Positions 12,871 through 25,200 of a stretch of 64,000 nucleotides of DNA are shown here, piece by piece. Location of the stretch: assembly GCA_903813345.2 (NCBI GenBank), contig CAIIXF020000009.1:28122740-28186739 (forward strand), given 5' to 3'. Both the position numbers and the translations under genes were made by a program. The notes under the pieces were generated by a model. The model ran no database searches, had not been told where the DNA came from, and saw nothing but the letters and a program-made list of their open reading frames with translations. This DNA comes from Owenia fusiformis (lineage: Eukaryota; Annelida; Polychaeta; Sabellida; Oweniidae). How positions within the stretch are numbered: the first letter of the stretch is position 1; each line of letters starts with the position of its first letter.

Positions 12871-13140
12871 AGCCATGTCTTATTTTTCGCCCCTCAATAT
12901 CTTAGGTATTTTCCCCAAAGATGGACTTAAGTCATTTTCCATATAACTTCTCTTAAGTTAATATTACAAATATTATCTCATATTACCAGCAATATCGTAG
13001 GTTAATTTAACTAAAAAATTAAGCGCTAGCAGCTCCGGTCACGCCGTAGCACCCGACCGGTCCATTATCGACACCTTATACCAAGGGTGATTAACGAGAG
13101 CATGTTTACGTTCATCATTAATAGAGATACACTAACCTTA

Positions 13141-15625
13141 CCTTACTATTTCATGACCGACTCATTTAGATATGAATGGAATAGTGGCAGGTACTATTCA
13201 TATTTAAATGAGCTTCCCATAATAATAATACGGTAACCGACAGGCGTTAATTGCATTCGCAAATACAAGCTCAGCTTGTATTCGCGAATCAAATAACGGC
13301 TAGCGGCTACCGGATTAACCTATTAATTTTCATAAATTAAACCATCTGTTTGAAGTTGTAATTTACTAGCAACCCATTTGTCGACTAAACAGCGATCATG
13401 TGACTTTTTATGTCTTTGCCACATGATTGAACACACTTGAAATGTGTTTTGCGACTATGCGCACGCGCCAGATGTACTTCTGCTATTTACTTATTCCGAA
13501 CACCTCGATAGTCGGTGTTAGTTGCTGCTTTAATAGCGTGATTAACCTTGTATTCGCTAATGCAATTGACGCCTATCGGCTATTGGATTAACTTACTATT
13601 TTATTGGCAACTCATTTAAATATGTATGGTACCTGCCACTATTCCATTCATATTTAAATGAGTTGATCATAAGATAGAAGGTTAATCCGGTAGCCGGTAG
13701 CCGCTATTTGCATTCGCGAATACAAGCTAAATCGTTATTGACCTTGTATTCGCAAATGCAAATAGCGGCTACCGGCTGGCGGGTTGATTGCAGTTTGATG
13801 GCAAACTCATTTAAATATGAGTAGTGCATGACGTGCGTCCCGTTAGTTGCCAGCTCGCCCCAAATCCAGTAGCTGAGCAAAATAACGATTTAATCTTGTA
13901 TTAAAGCAGCAACTAACACCGATTTTCGAGGTGTTCGAAATTGTAAATAGCGGAAGTACACCTGGCGCATAAAAATCGGCGCAAATAACATTTTAAGTTT
14001 GTTTGATCATGTGACAATGGCATAAAAGTCTCGCAATCGCTGTTAGTCGACAAATGGGTTGTTCAATATTGCAACTTTAAACTGACGGATTAATTTATGC
14101 AAATCAATAGGTTAATCTGGTAGCCGGTAGCTGCTATTTGCATTCGCAAATACAATTTTAGGTCAGCTATTGCTTTTGAGGCGAGAGCTGACAACTAACG
14201 GGATGCACGACAGGTACTAATCATATTTAGATGAGTTCGCCATCTAATTGCAATCAACCTGGTCACCGTGGTCAGAGGTAACGCGGCGCAGTCAAGCATA
14301 TCCGTTCAAAACGAGGCTGCAACGCGGCAAAGACACAAAATGGCCACTCAGTGGAAGGTCGAAAGGGCGGTAAGTTTATTCATAAGCTTCATACACTAGT
14401 TTGTGTCTGCTACAGTTATAATAGCATATACCATTCGGTGGAGAACTTCACAGAGTATATGTCTGTGTGAAGCTTCTTGAAATTTAGTCAATCAGGGAAA
14501 TACATTCCAAGTCAATCAAAGTCAATCACTTACTGAAATTTGACAATTGTGGCATTTTTCTAGCTTAAATTCTATGTTTTTGACTTTGTCACTTGACACA
14601 TATCTATTAAATCACGTATATACCACGGCAATCTCTATTTCTTCAAAGTTTCATCACTGTTTGCCTTCTGTTAACCGATCTGGGTGGAAAACCAGGTATA
14701 TTTTGGAAACGCAGTCCAGACACTTCGGCAACGCGGGTTCAGACATCATACATATTTGACAAAACTGGAAACGCAGTGACAGCAATGCAGCTGATGTTCT
14801 GACGGGACGTTGATGCGCTTTTTTGGTGCCCAGCGGACCTCGGGAAATGGGGTTGTTGGCCTCCTCCCCTCTCTGGTGATATGAATTTCCGTTTATTCCC
14901 CTCGACATTTATGTTTATTTTAGAATTGCTCCCTATTCTTCTGTATAGGGATAGATTGGTATTGCTTGATCTTTTTCTGAAAAAAAGTCACATGCCTTAT
15001 TAGATCAAAATCCTCGACAGAAAAGCATAATGCAAAACTTCTTTGTACTTTACAATACAGAGAAAGTTGATGCCTGCACTGCGTTGCCATACAATTTAAT
15101 CTATGCTGTCGACGCGTTGCCATAATTGCTGAAAATGACTGCGCCGCGTTTCCGGCTAGTTCAATTTTGTAAGCAGATTGCGATGAAAATAAACAAAAGT
15201 TTCAATCTTGATTTGTATTGTACATTCTATAAGTATCAGGCTATTGAATGTCAATGTTAAATTTGCTCACGAGTGGCGAAATACCTCCTTAATTGGAATA
15301 AGAAGATAGGTCAAGAGAAATAGGATCGGGAAATCATATCTGCGTTGACTATTTCTTTACTCTGGTCAATGCCTGAACAGAAATTCTTATAGCTTTACAT
15401 ACCTTAAGGGGTTGATCACCGAGTGTGAAGCATGAGTTTCCAAAAACTTACCTATGTTTCGAGGAAACAGAGGACTAAGTGCCTCCGATAATTGGAGTTG
15501 CCTCCATTTTGTGTCTTTAACGCGTTGCAGCCTCGTTTTGAACAGATATGCTTGACTGCGCCGCGTTACCTATACCCACCTTGCTGGTAGCCGATAGCCG
15601 CCATTTGCATTCGCGAATACGCCTT
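13141..15625. repeat. Nested palindrome built of TATTCGCGAAT foldback units
   Basis: Sequence on either side of about 13732 is inverted: 13275-13560 pairs with about 13905-14150. Smaller palindromes sit inside. Bases 13225-13330 have arms ending GCTTGTATTCGCGAAT. Bases 13549-13728 have arms meeting at ACTCATTTAAATATG-type hairpins. The outer arm 13741-13860 pairs with 14170-14272 plus 15572-15625, which are separated by the 14276-15571 insertion. Each unit carries CGGTAGCCGGTAGC and CTCATTTAAATATG words. Copies of the unit occur near 26530, 33877 and 61592. Confidence 0.75.
14276..15571. mobile_element. 1.3-kb element with about 68-bp TIRs, nested in the palindrome
   Basis: TIRs are 14276-14343 and 15503-15571, starting AGGTAACGCGGCGCAGTC and nearly identical. 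The interior has further ACGCGTTGCCA and ACGCAG words. Removing it rejoins one arm of the surrounding foldback, so it inserted later. No transposase or clear target duplication is seen. Confidence 0.75.
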
Positions 15626-15870
15626 GAGTCTCTTTCCAATGATGTCAGGAAACAAAGTTTTTTTAACAAATTGTCAATCAGGTATGCTGTACCATTTTTT
15701 ATTTTAAACTAATTGTTCCCTTTAATAATGAACTTACCGCTATACGACCTTAATTGTAGTCGAGGGATCAATAAACTACTACTATTACGTTCACGTAATT
15801 GTGATCGCGATTTCAGGTTCTAAAAAGTATACATTATTCATTCGTTGCCGATCAGATATTGGCACAAACG

Positions 15871-15880
15871 CTATATAAAT
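15871..15880 (+). promoter_or_regulatory. TATA box of gene B
   Basis: CTATATAAAT lies about 40 bp before the ATG at 15912. It is the only TATA-like element in the stretch aligned with gene A, where the matching bases are changed. A start about 30 bp downstream would leave a very short 5' UTR, or the second ATG at 15918 may be used. Confidence 0.55.
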
Positions 15881-15911
15881 CGATGTGTATAGACACGAGT
15901 TAGCCGAGTAG

Positions 15912-16260
15912 ATGAAAATGCAATTTATTTCAATTGCGACCATTATTTTCTTGATTTCATTTGTCAAAACAGACAGCGTTAATGTAGCAATAAATCTTTC
16001 TAAACACCAACCGCACACATTGTCGTACAAGAAACTCCCCAATGCCGAGAGACTGGGGAATTCGTTGAAAACCGTGAAAGTTTTGACGAATACAAGATGT
16101 GAGGCGACCTGTTCTGCAATACCTAACATATGCGACTCGTATAACCTAAGACGAGTTAATGATGATACATTCAAATACTCGTGTGAGCTATTCGGTCCAT
16201 GCGTAGCACAAAGGCCAACTAACTCTACATCTCTCGTTGTCGATCATTACATAAGAGAAG
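15912..16260 (+). CDS. Gene B exon 1: signal peptide and PAN/apple segment
   Basis: Open from ATG 15912 to the donor AAG|GTAAGG at 16260/16261. It ends in phase 1 (one base of a Gly codon), which fits the two leading bases of exon 2 at 41338. The intact CCCC run at 16037-16040 keeps the frame that gene A has lost. Confidence 0.85.
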
Positions 16261-19200
16261 GTAAGGTATAATTCACACCTCGATTCGGTGTACTTCATTC
16301 ATTTATTCCACGTGACTTCTACTCAAGATGGGATGTACGAGGGTTGTCCCAGAAGTAATGCACTATATGCTCTAACTTTCTTAAATATTCTTCAATTCTA
16401 TACTCATCACTCTCTTTCATAAGACACAACACACATTTCTTCAGTTTCAAGAAATGAGAGCGCTTGGCACTCAGAAAACTAAAGAACGGGCATTAAATGT
16501 GGATTTCAAAAAACCTACACGAGAACAAAACAATATATTAGATTCCAAGATTCTTCGTTACGCTTAATCTGTCACACAAACTGTCTTTGACATAGCCATC
16601 TTTTGAAGAATCACTAAGCCAACGGCCGTGTCTCTTAAAGTTTCTGTCAGAAACCGAATGGTTTGCAGCGGCGCTTGCTCCGCCGGATCTAAGCGAATGC
16701 ACACCAAATGACTTTGGATTCAAACCAATTTTGCTCAAACAATCTTTAACAATTTCTCTCACTCTGGTGTATGACACCTTTTCTTACAATATCTAGAGAC
16801 GAAAACTCCTTTTTTAAAAGTTAAAACCATGAAAAACATAGTCTGTCTTTGCAAGTTTTACATTTATGTTGAGCATATCAATATACCTTTTTAACAATGT
16901 ATATGGGCATGTAGGTGTACTTGTTTTAGCGACAACGACGGTAGCACCATCCCTGTTTTTATCGGTTTTTGAAGTAGCAATGTTAATGCTGAAATGATCA
17001 CTATAAAAACAAATGTCACCGTATGTTATTGTAGAAAGTTCGTCGTATCTCAAAAATGCTGCAAAACCAAGAATACACAAAGTCACGTCTCTTAGAGATT
17101 TCAAGGAAGTTGTGTGATCCAAAGTTGAAACCATGTAAAGAGATAGCATTTCAGGAGTTATTGGCTCCTTTTTACAAGTTGGTTTGTACTGTGTCCTTTT
17201 AGACGCTTCTAAAATGTTGTTGATTAATGGAGAATCACACGGATTTGGAAAACCTGCACTACTGTGTGCCCAACTTATAGCAGCTTTAACAGCTGATAAA
17301 ACGCTGTAAGATGAGTCCTCTTCTTTGAGGAATAATAAATACATAGCAATGTATTTTGGCTCTGCTGTTAACATAGTTATTTCTTTATATTGCGAAGCCC
17401 AGTCCTGCCATTTCTTGATCGTATTGTCTGCTTTGCTACACTTAACTATGGTTGTAATCACTCCACGCGACAAAGCTTTTAAGCTTGAATCTGATACTGC
17501 GCCAATGTTTCTCGTACCATGTTCCATCAGCCTGGAAGTACATCCAGAACCATTTAAGAATATAATACAGTATTTAAAATACAAAACAAAATATTATGTA
17601 CGCCCGGTCATCACCGATAATGCCTTCTTCATCCAAACCTTCAAATAACTGGATTCAAACACTGGCATCCAATTGTCCGCTTCGGGGTCTAAAAACAATA
17701 ACATTTTAATCAAATGTGCTAAATCTAATATATACGAATGTAGCGACATCACTTTTTTTTTAAATGAAAATATACGTAATACAAAGAAATATTTTAATAT
17801 ACTACGTGTAATTTGTGCGACAAAATCATGTTGGCCGAACAATTATACTATATGTGTTCTCATAATTTGTATTAAACTGCACATTATTGTTTATCTTGCA
17901 CAATACGATATACTTACATGCACTTATGTGTTAAGTAAAAAATTCACGATGCAACGTACTTACTTGCAACCCACAGGATGCCTCTTGAACAACAGATGTG
18001 ATAACCTGCACATTACGATGTGTTATCCTTCACAATACAATGTGTTATCCTGCACAATAAGATGTGCTAACCTGCACAATACGATGTGCTAACCTGCACA
18101 ATGCGATGTGCTAACATGCACCACACGGGGTGCTTTCTGCACAATACTATGTGCTACCCTGCACAATACGATGTGCTAACCTGCACAATACGATGTGCTA
18201 ACCTGCACAATACGATGTGCTAACATGCACAATACGATGTGCTAACATGCACAATACGATGTGCTAACATGCACTTCACGGGGTGCTTCCTGCACAATAC
18301 GATGTGCTAACCTGCACAATACGATGTGCTAACGTGCACCTCACGGGGTGCTTCCTGCACAATACGATGTGTTACCCTGCACAATACGATGTGCTAATCT
18401 GCATTATACGATGAGCAAACCTGCGTATTACAATGTGCTAACATACACAATACGGTGTGATAAATTCTACATGACGATATGTTTACCTGTACAATACTTT
18501 CCCGTTCAAACGAATTACTAACATGTGTGATTTCAGCTTTTCAGTACCAAATATCGTGTTCTCAAAGTTGCCCTTTTCAATGACTTTTGTAGAATGGGCG
18601 TATTCTAAGACATCTATAACAAAGTGTTAGTAACTACCATTGACACAAATCAAAGGCCAAAAATAAGATGAGGGCCATTTGGGAACTACCAAGGTTCCCA
18701 TAGCTTTGCATTTCACAACGTGTTTAACAATTTTTCCGATCAAATGCACAGGCGGTACTAGCCAATTGTTATCTTTTCCCCAGTCAAAATTGAATGCATC
18801 GACACCAGAAGACGTGGGCTCATAATATTTTGAGTTAAACTTGTCAACAAGAGCGTTATCAGACGCAGCAAACCTATCAAAGGAATGTGGACCGTATCTT
18901 TTATTCAAAAAGTTGAACATGTTCTGTTTGACTCTCCAATCGTCTGAATCGACTTCTTTACTCATTGAATCAGCCAAAACATGTTCTTCTCTGGGCACCC
19001 ACTGAACTCTCAAATCAATGCAATTTTCTCGTCTCATTTGGAAAATGGAAACCACTAATTCCTGTAGATCAGATTTCATACTACCTTTGCAAATGATTCT
19101 ACCCACAATTTTTATTATCTGACAACCATAAAACAGCTGAGTTCTTAAGATGAGCTAAATAAGATTGCATGACCACTTGCACAGCTTTTAACTCTCTCCA

Positions 19201-22200
19201 AGTCGAACTTTTAACTTTTTCTGCTTGTGACCAATTTTTTACGACATGATTCACCGTTAAAATTGACAATATAACCTGCACGTGCACTGTCTGACGCGTC
19301 AGAATACACCAATTTTTCGGGAACTGCAGCTTTAACAAATGAAACCCCGTTGAATGCTTCGCACTCACTTTGCCAAAATACCAATTCTTTCACCTCAGTG
19401 TTTGACAGTGCCGTAAATGAGTCCCAACATTTCACCTCCATCAATTTTCTGTTCAAATGTCTTGACATCAATTGACAAATGTCTCCCATGCCCGTCTTTA
19501 AAGAAATGATTGAACCAACTATCTGTGCAATGACTCTAAATGTGACATGGAAACGACAACGTAAAACGTTTTGTAATTTTTCAGTCAAATTCTGCAGTTT
19601 TGTTTTAGGCACATAGATACTGCAATCCAATGTATCAAATTCGAAACCAAGCCAGACTAATTTGTTTGTAGGTATCATGTTTGACTTTTGTTTATTAACA
19701 ACAAAACCTGATTTTGAAAAATCTGTCATCATTTGTTCCACAGCATTTAAAGCGTCAGGTAGACTTTTACTGATGAAAATCGAGTCATCTAAATAGGCTA
19801 CGACCTGTAGTCCCAACGATCTCCAATGAGCTATCAAACACCTGAATAACTTTGTAAAAACTAGCCCTCTAGTTTTAATGCCAAATGGTAAAACGTTGAA
19901 AACGAAATACTTCCTGACCTTGTTTTTCACATAGAGCTCGACCTTGCTCTCTCGCTGCGTAACATCTCTACCGTCAGTTCCCTCAAAATCCCACGAGAAA
20001 CCTAAGAATCTACGATGAGGTGGATAAATATCAGAATGATGGTAACCACTAACGATGTCAAAGCTAATCATGAATGCCCCTGGCTCTAGATAATTTTTAG
20101 CAGTAACTATATCTTCATATTTAACTTGATCATGCCAAATATACTGGTTAGGATCCTTCTGTTACACACCCTAATATTACCAAATCCCTAATGGCCTCAT
20201 TAACAAACGTGACATTTTTCAAGGCAGATTGATTATTTTTCAAATAAGCAGGAGATGGAGTGTTTACAAATGGGATTTTATATCCGTTTTCCAGTATGTC
20301 TAATACACTGCTATTTGCACATAAAATGTCTTTCCAAAATGACGCGTTTCGTTTTAAATTACCCTTTACAAGTAACTTTGAACCAAGATGTTCAAAATCT
20401 GAGTTTGAAGGATTGAACAAATCGCTAGATTGTACTATACTTAACTTATCTACGACGCCTTTACTTGTTGAAGCGATTGCTGCCGCTGAATTGACCTTGA
20501 CCTGGGCACTCATTTCTCCAATGCCCTGTCTCCCCACAGGAAAAGCAAACATCGGACGTTCTTGGCTGACGTTGTGTACCTTTTCCGAACTGCCCTGCAT
20601 GTCGGTTGTCGAACCATGACGTATTGTTGGCCGTACCGTATCTCCCGTGATAAAGGCTTGGCTGGATTTGCCTGTTGTTGCCCCTAAAACGATAAGAACC
20701 TCTCGCCCAGACTTTTTGTTATTTGACCTTGACTTTTGCAATTTAATGGAAGCTTCTTTAACACATTTTTTGATATATTTATCGTCATCGCTGTCTGAAG
20801 CAATTGGAGTCTTTTCATATTCGGAAACAGTCAACCATCCCGCCTCTGAAGAATCGGCTAAACGAATCATTTTATTTCGAGAAAGTAATTGGTTCTTACC
20901 TTCTTTGGTAGAAGATTTCAAATCGTCCATGACCTGCTGTTTGTCTATATCTGGAGTTTCCAGCAACTGATCTAGTTTACCAGAAATTTCGTCAAACGTG
21001 TCGATTAGGGGAGGCATCAAAAGTTCAATGTCTGATAGGAAACTAAATAAATCTAGTTTTGAGTTGGACCCCCCCCCCCTCCCCCTCAAAACTAAATACA
21101 ATGAAAGTTGATCGCGGACTTTTCACATGTTTTAGCGTCTCAATTTGGACTTTCATGGGGACAGTACTATAACTTATTTATGATTCTTAAAACATGTGCC
21201 AACAACAATAGGCATAATATTCCATGTTGCATGCATCTTGGTGAAGAAGGCATCTGGTAAAGTCTTTATTTTTAAACCATTCCAAGGCATTTCGAGTCGA
21301 AATTGTGAAAAATCTAAATGTTGAAAATTGTCGGATAGCAAACTGAAATAGCTTTGACCCCCTCCCCCCCAAACTAGATTTATTTAGTTTTCTATCAGAC
21401 ATTGATCTTTTGATGCCTCCCCTTACGCCCGCGTTAAATTCGTATTGAATTTTATTTCCTTTGTTTTTGAATTCAAGAGACTTTTCATCCTTTTTTAGCT
21501 TTTTAGCAAGTTTATTTGAGTTTTCTGTAACATCCTCTTTGATTTCACGCTTTAGCTTGTCAAATGAATCAGTGAGTAACTCTCTCACTTGATCTAAAGT
21601 AGCCATCGAATAGTGTATTCCTCGCACGCTGGCAAGCCTCAGAATGACGTGTTCCTAACACTTACTCACTCACTCCAAACACAAATAACCGCCAAACCGT
21701 TCAGCCAATAGAAATCATTTATGTTCTCAAGTCGCTACACTGCGTTCCGCTTCACCGAACATAAATAGCTATTCTGCTGAAATTTTGTGTATATAACAAT
21801 TAAAGTTTTATCTATTATATCCTGAAGTTTCAGCATCAACCATTTATATCAAATCTTAATATGGTTGCTATAGCAACATGGGGGTAGGGTGGGCGGGGCA
21901 GGTACCATTTTTTCTAATAATGATAAGATCCAAAGTGTTATTTTATTAATATTTCTTTTTTTTAAATGATCAAAATGTTTGGGAAATTGTTAAATTTATT
22001 CAGCATGATGTTAACCAAGTACAAATAATGACATTTAGCACTGTGATGTCATAATACCACAGTTTAATAGTCACAAATTCAAATACAATCACAGTCAAGA
22101 AATTGCAAAAATGGCTGGAATTCTCACCTGATAACAAAAGGCCTTGCGTTTGGTGGCCTAATTTCATACTTCACTTGGACTCACAGCCACGCTAAACTTA

Positions 22201-25200
22201 TGCTACCATGAAAAAGTATATAAGGAGTATATACCAGATAGAACTACAATTATGAGATGGCAGAAGAGATTTAAAAGAGATGGCTTGACCCTGAATGACA
22301 ACTCCAAACATGGGAGGCAAAAACTCCACAAGTCACAGTGGAAGAAATTGCCAAGACTGTTTGACCTGACAGGCATCAAAAGTACATAACATGCAAAGGG
22401 CAATGTTTTGAGAAAATGTGAAATGAGACACTGTGCAATATACATCCATTAAATCTAGGATGTGCTTATCGTAATTTAGTCTCCTAAAATGTATCTCATC
22501 GTTGCACAAAATGGTATTTGTTGATTAATTATTTCATATTTTCAATTTTTTATTCCTTTTGATATGACTTTATGACCTGCCCCACCCTACCCAAACTCAC
22601 CAACTTGATTTTATTATAACATCAATATAGTTTTATCAGTCAACATGAAAATTTGTAGAATAATCAAAATGTCTCAAACACCCCAGTCACATTTGTCGCA
22701 CGGCGGCCGCAAGTCGACCGCAGATCAATTAAATCGGTGAATTTCTGCGGCGAGCGTAGAAAAACTACGCTCGCCTTGCGGCCTCCGTACGGCCTATGCA
22801 GATTTTTACAGGCCGCAGTGAAGGCGTAGAAATTATAACTCGGAGTTATAATTTTTGTTCATTTCTGAAATCAACTGGCTCAATAAGATTGAATCATTAT
22901 TTGTCAATGTTTCACGATCACTTTTCATTTGATATTACATCCTAGCACTATGAATAACATTTATAAGTTGTCCCGATGTAAATAAAATGAAAAAAGTATT
23001 ATTTATCAACAGAAATTTAAAATTCACCGTGCGGCTGCCGTGGGAAATGTGACTGCAAAAGTATGAGAGCGCAGAAATTCCACGGCGAGCGTAGAAATGT
23101 TACTGGCCGCAGAAATGATAGACCGCAAGGTCGCCGTAGGAAATGTGACTGGGGTGTAAGGAACATTTATTGAAAAGGTGCACGTAAGATATGGCAAGCC
23201 ATTTTCAAAGGGCTATATCTTTAGTTAGAAGAATATTTTAACCACAAAAACAAAAGGTTCTGTTAGATCCATAGATCCATCCATCCATTCAATAAATGAC
23301 AGTAGGATGATAATCAAGTTGAATGGATTATCTCTTAAGCTGTTCCTAATCCAACCATCTTCACCAATTTTCCCTAATTCTGACGCAATTTTCACCAAAA
23401 ATGCAGCATTTTATTTCAGCTTTTATGGCAAAATTACAATTTATTGCAAGGAATGATCTACCTCTAAAAAGGAAAACTTAATTACTTTGGGATTAGGATA
23501 ATCCAAAAACAATAACTTTTTTAGGCCGAATTTTTTACCTAAAAGTAGCAATTTTTTAATGAGATTAATGCACGAAAACATTGAGCTATGTCACATGATT
23601 GATTTCCAAAAAGAAAAAAATGATCTAAATGAGATAAGCATTATCTGATAATCCATTTGTCATTTTTACCTCATAGGCCATGGCCTTAGTGTATAGTGTA
23701 TGAAAAGATGTCACTTAGAGCGACATTTAGATGTACCTTATTTTATGCAATGATGTTTATATATAGAGTTATATATGTTCCATAGATGGCATGATATATT
23801 CTACATAGGTGAGTGCTTAATACCCTGAGTGTGTATTCATTGTTGCAGAATTGCGTATTATAGAAATGAGCATGGATATGTCAACATGACTGTGTCGTGT
23901 AAAGTATGTTCAGTAAAACATAAATGTAGTAGGTATTGATACAGGTACCACTGTATACAAAGTACACGCAGATAATAATTTTCTCCAATGGTTTGGCCAA
24001 ACATTTGTTGCATTTTTTGTTCATTTCAAAGGACCATATGCACTCTCCATTGGGATCTCCCTATGAGAAAAAAATAGTTCATCTGATTTTTCAAAATGAG
24101 TATTCTGCTTTAATTATTACATTTATATGCACACTAGTATCTTGTTGACCTATATTCAGCACTGTGTTGATGTATAGGCCACTTATTATGGTCATAATTC
24201 AATCATGAAGTGTAGAGGCATAGATTCCAAACCAGGAAGTATTTTTATGTCTGTCAAAATCCATTTGCATCCTAAGCATCCCTACATCTTATCCACATAT
24301 GTTACTACATAATGAAACATAATAGTATATTCTTTGGTTTTACAAAGTTGTATGATTTTTGATAAGTGTAAAAGTTGTTTTTGGAGCATTTTTCTATAGC
24401 CATTTTGTAGGGAAAAATGATGAAAAATGCACAATCATTTAATTTTAAGTATGACCTGAATCGATTGCAAACTTCATATTTGCACATTTGATGAGATAAA
24501 CCATTTGTGTCATATTATGAAATTATTAAGGTTGCAGTCGATTCAGGTCATAGTGTATTTTTAGTATTTTGGTGATAATCAATGGAAACCAATGGCCTCT
24601 ATAGGGATCTGCTGATATCCTCATGTTAAGTCAATGATGCACAGTCCCATGTAAGTCAATACAACCTTACTGAACTAAATGGCCCCTATCTCAGCCTATA
24701 TGTGACCCAGCACTTTAATATTTTCCAAAGAGTTATATAACATTCTATTCTTCATGTTACACCTAAGAAATATTTATTTTGACCATGGGGATATTATTTG
24801 CCAATAAACGCGCCTGTTCTTTTTATTGGATTGTTTTTGCTGATTGGGATTTTTATGAAATAAACAGTTTAATGCTATGGGTTTTACCCTTTGACAATAG
24901 GTGTATTGCCTTGTGTAATTATGATATTGTCACTCGATCACTCTATTCCCTCAGTCAATACCTCGGGCTTTGTATGAAAAACCTTATACCTCGTACCCAC
25001 GTACCCGCGTACTTGGGGCATGATATATTCTTTGAAGAGTTTAATTCTAACGTTTCAGATTATTCAGAATATATGAATTGTTGGTGCATTAATGCACTTG
25101 TAGACCTACGTGTTTGAATGGCGCTATTTTGACAATCAAAGAAAAACTAAAATTAACAATTCTGGTTTTATTTTATGACTCTATATCTATCTATCTTTGA

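Larger units (their letters stand above)
16538..21790 (-). mobile_element. Decayed DIRS/Ngaro-type retrotransposon
   Basis: On the minus strand the order is gag-like ORF with zinc knuckle, reverse transcriptase, RNase H, a minisatellite spacer, then tyrosine recombinase. This order and the recombinase type place it in the DIRS order. I see no methyltransferase domain, which fits Ngaro better than DIRS1, but the terminal repeats that would separate them were not identified. At least four frame breaks make it non-autonomous. The boundaries are approximate: the left is just past the recombinase stop, the right is the apparent 5' leader. It sits in intron 1 of gene B in antisense orientation. Confidence 0.85.

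Noticed and set aside
17985-18490. CRISPR-like array
   Set aside because: Units are contiguous 22-bp tandem repeats without unique spacers, in a eukaryotic retroelement.
24779-25117. Conservation of the 112-codon ORF at two loci as evidence of a gene
   Set aside because: Both copies lie in a near-identical duplication, so identity reflects recency and not selection.
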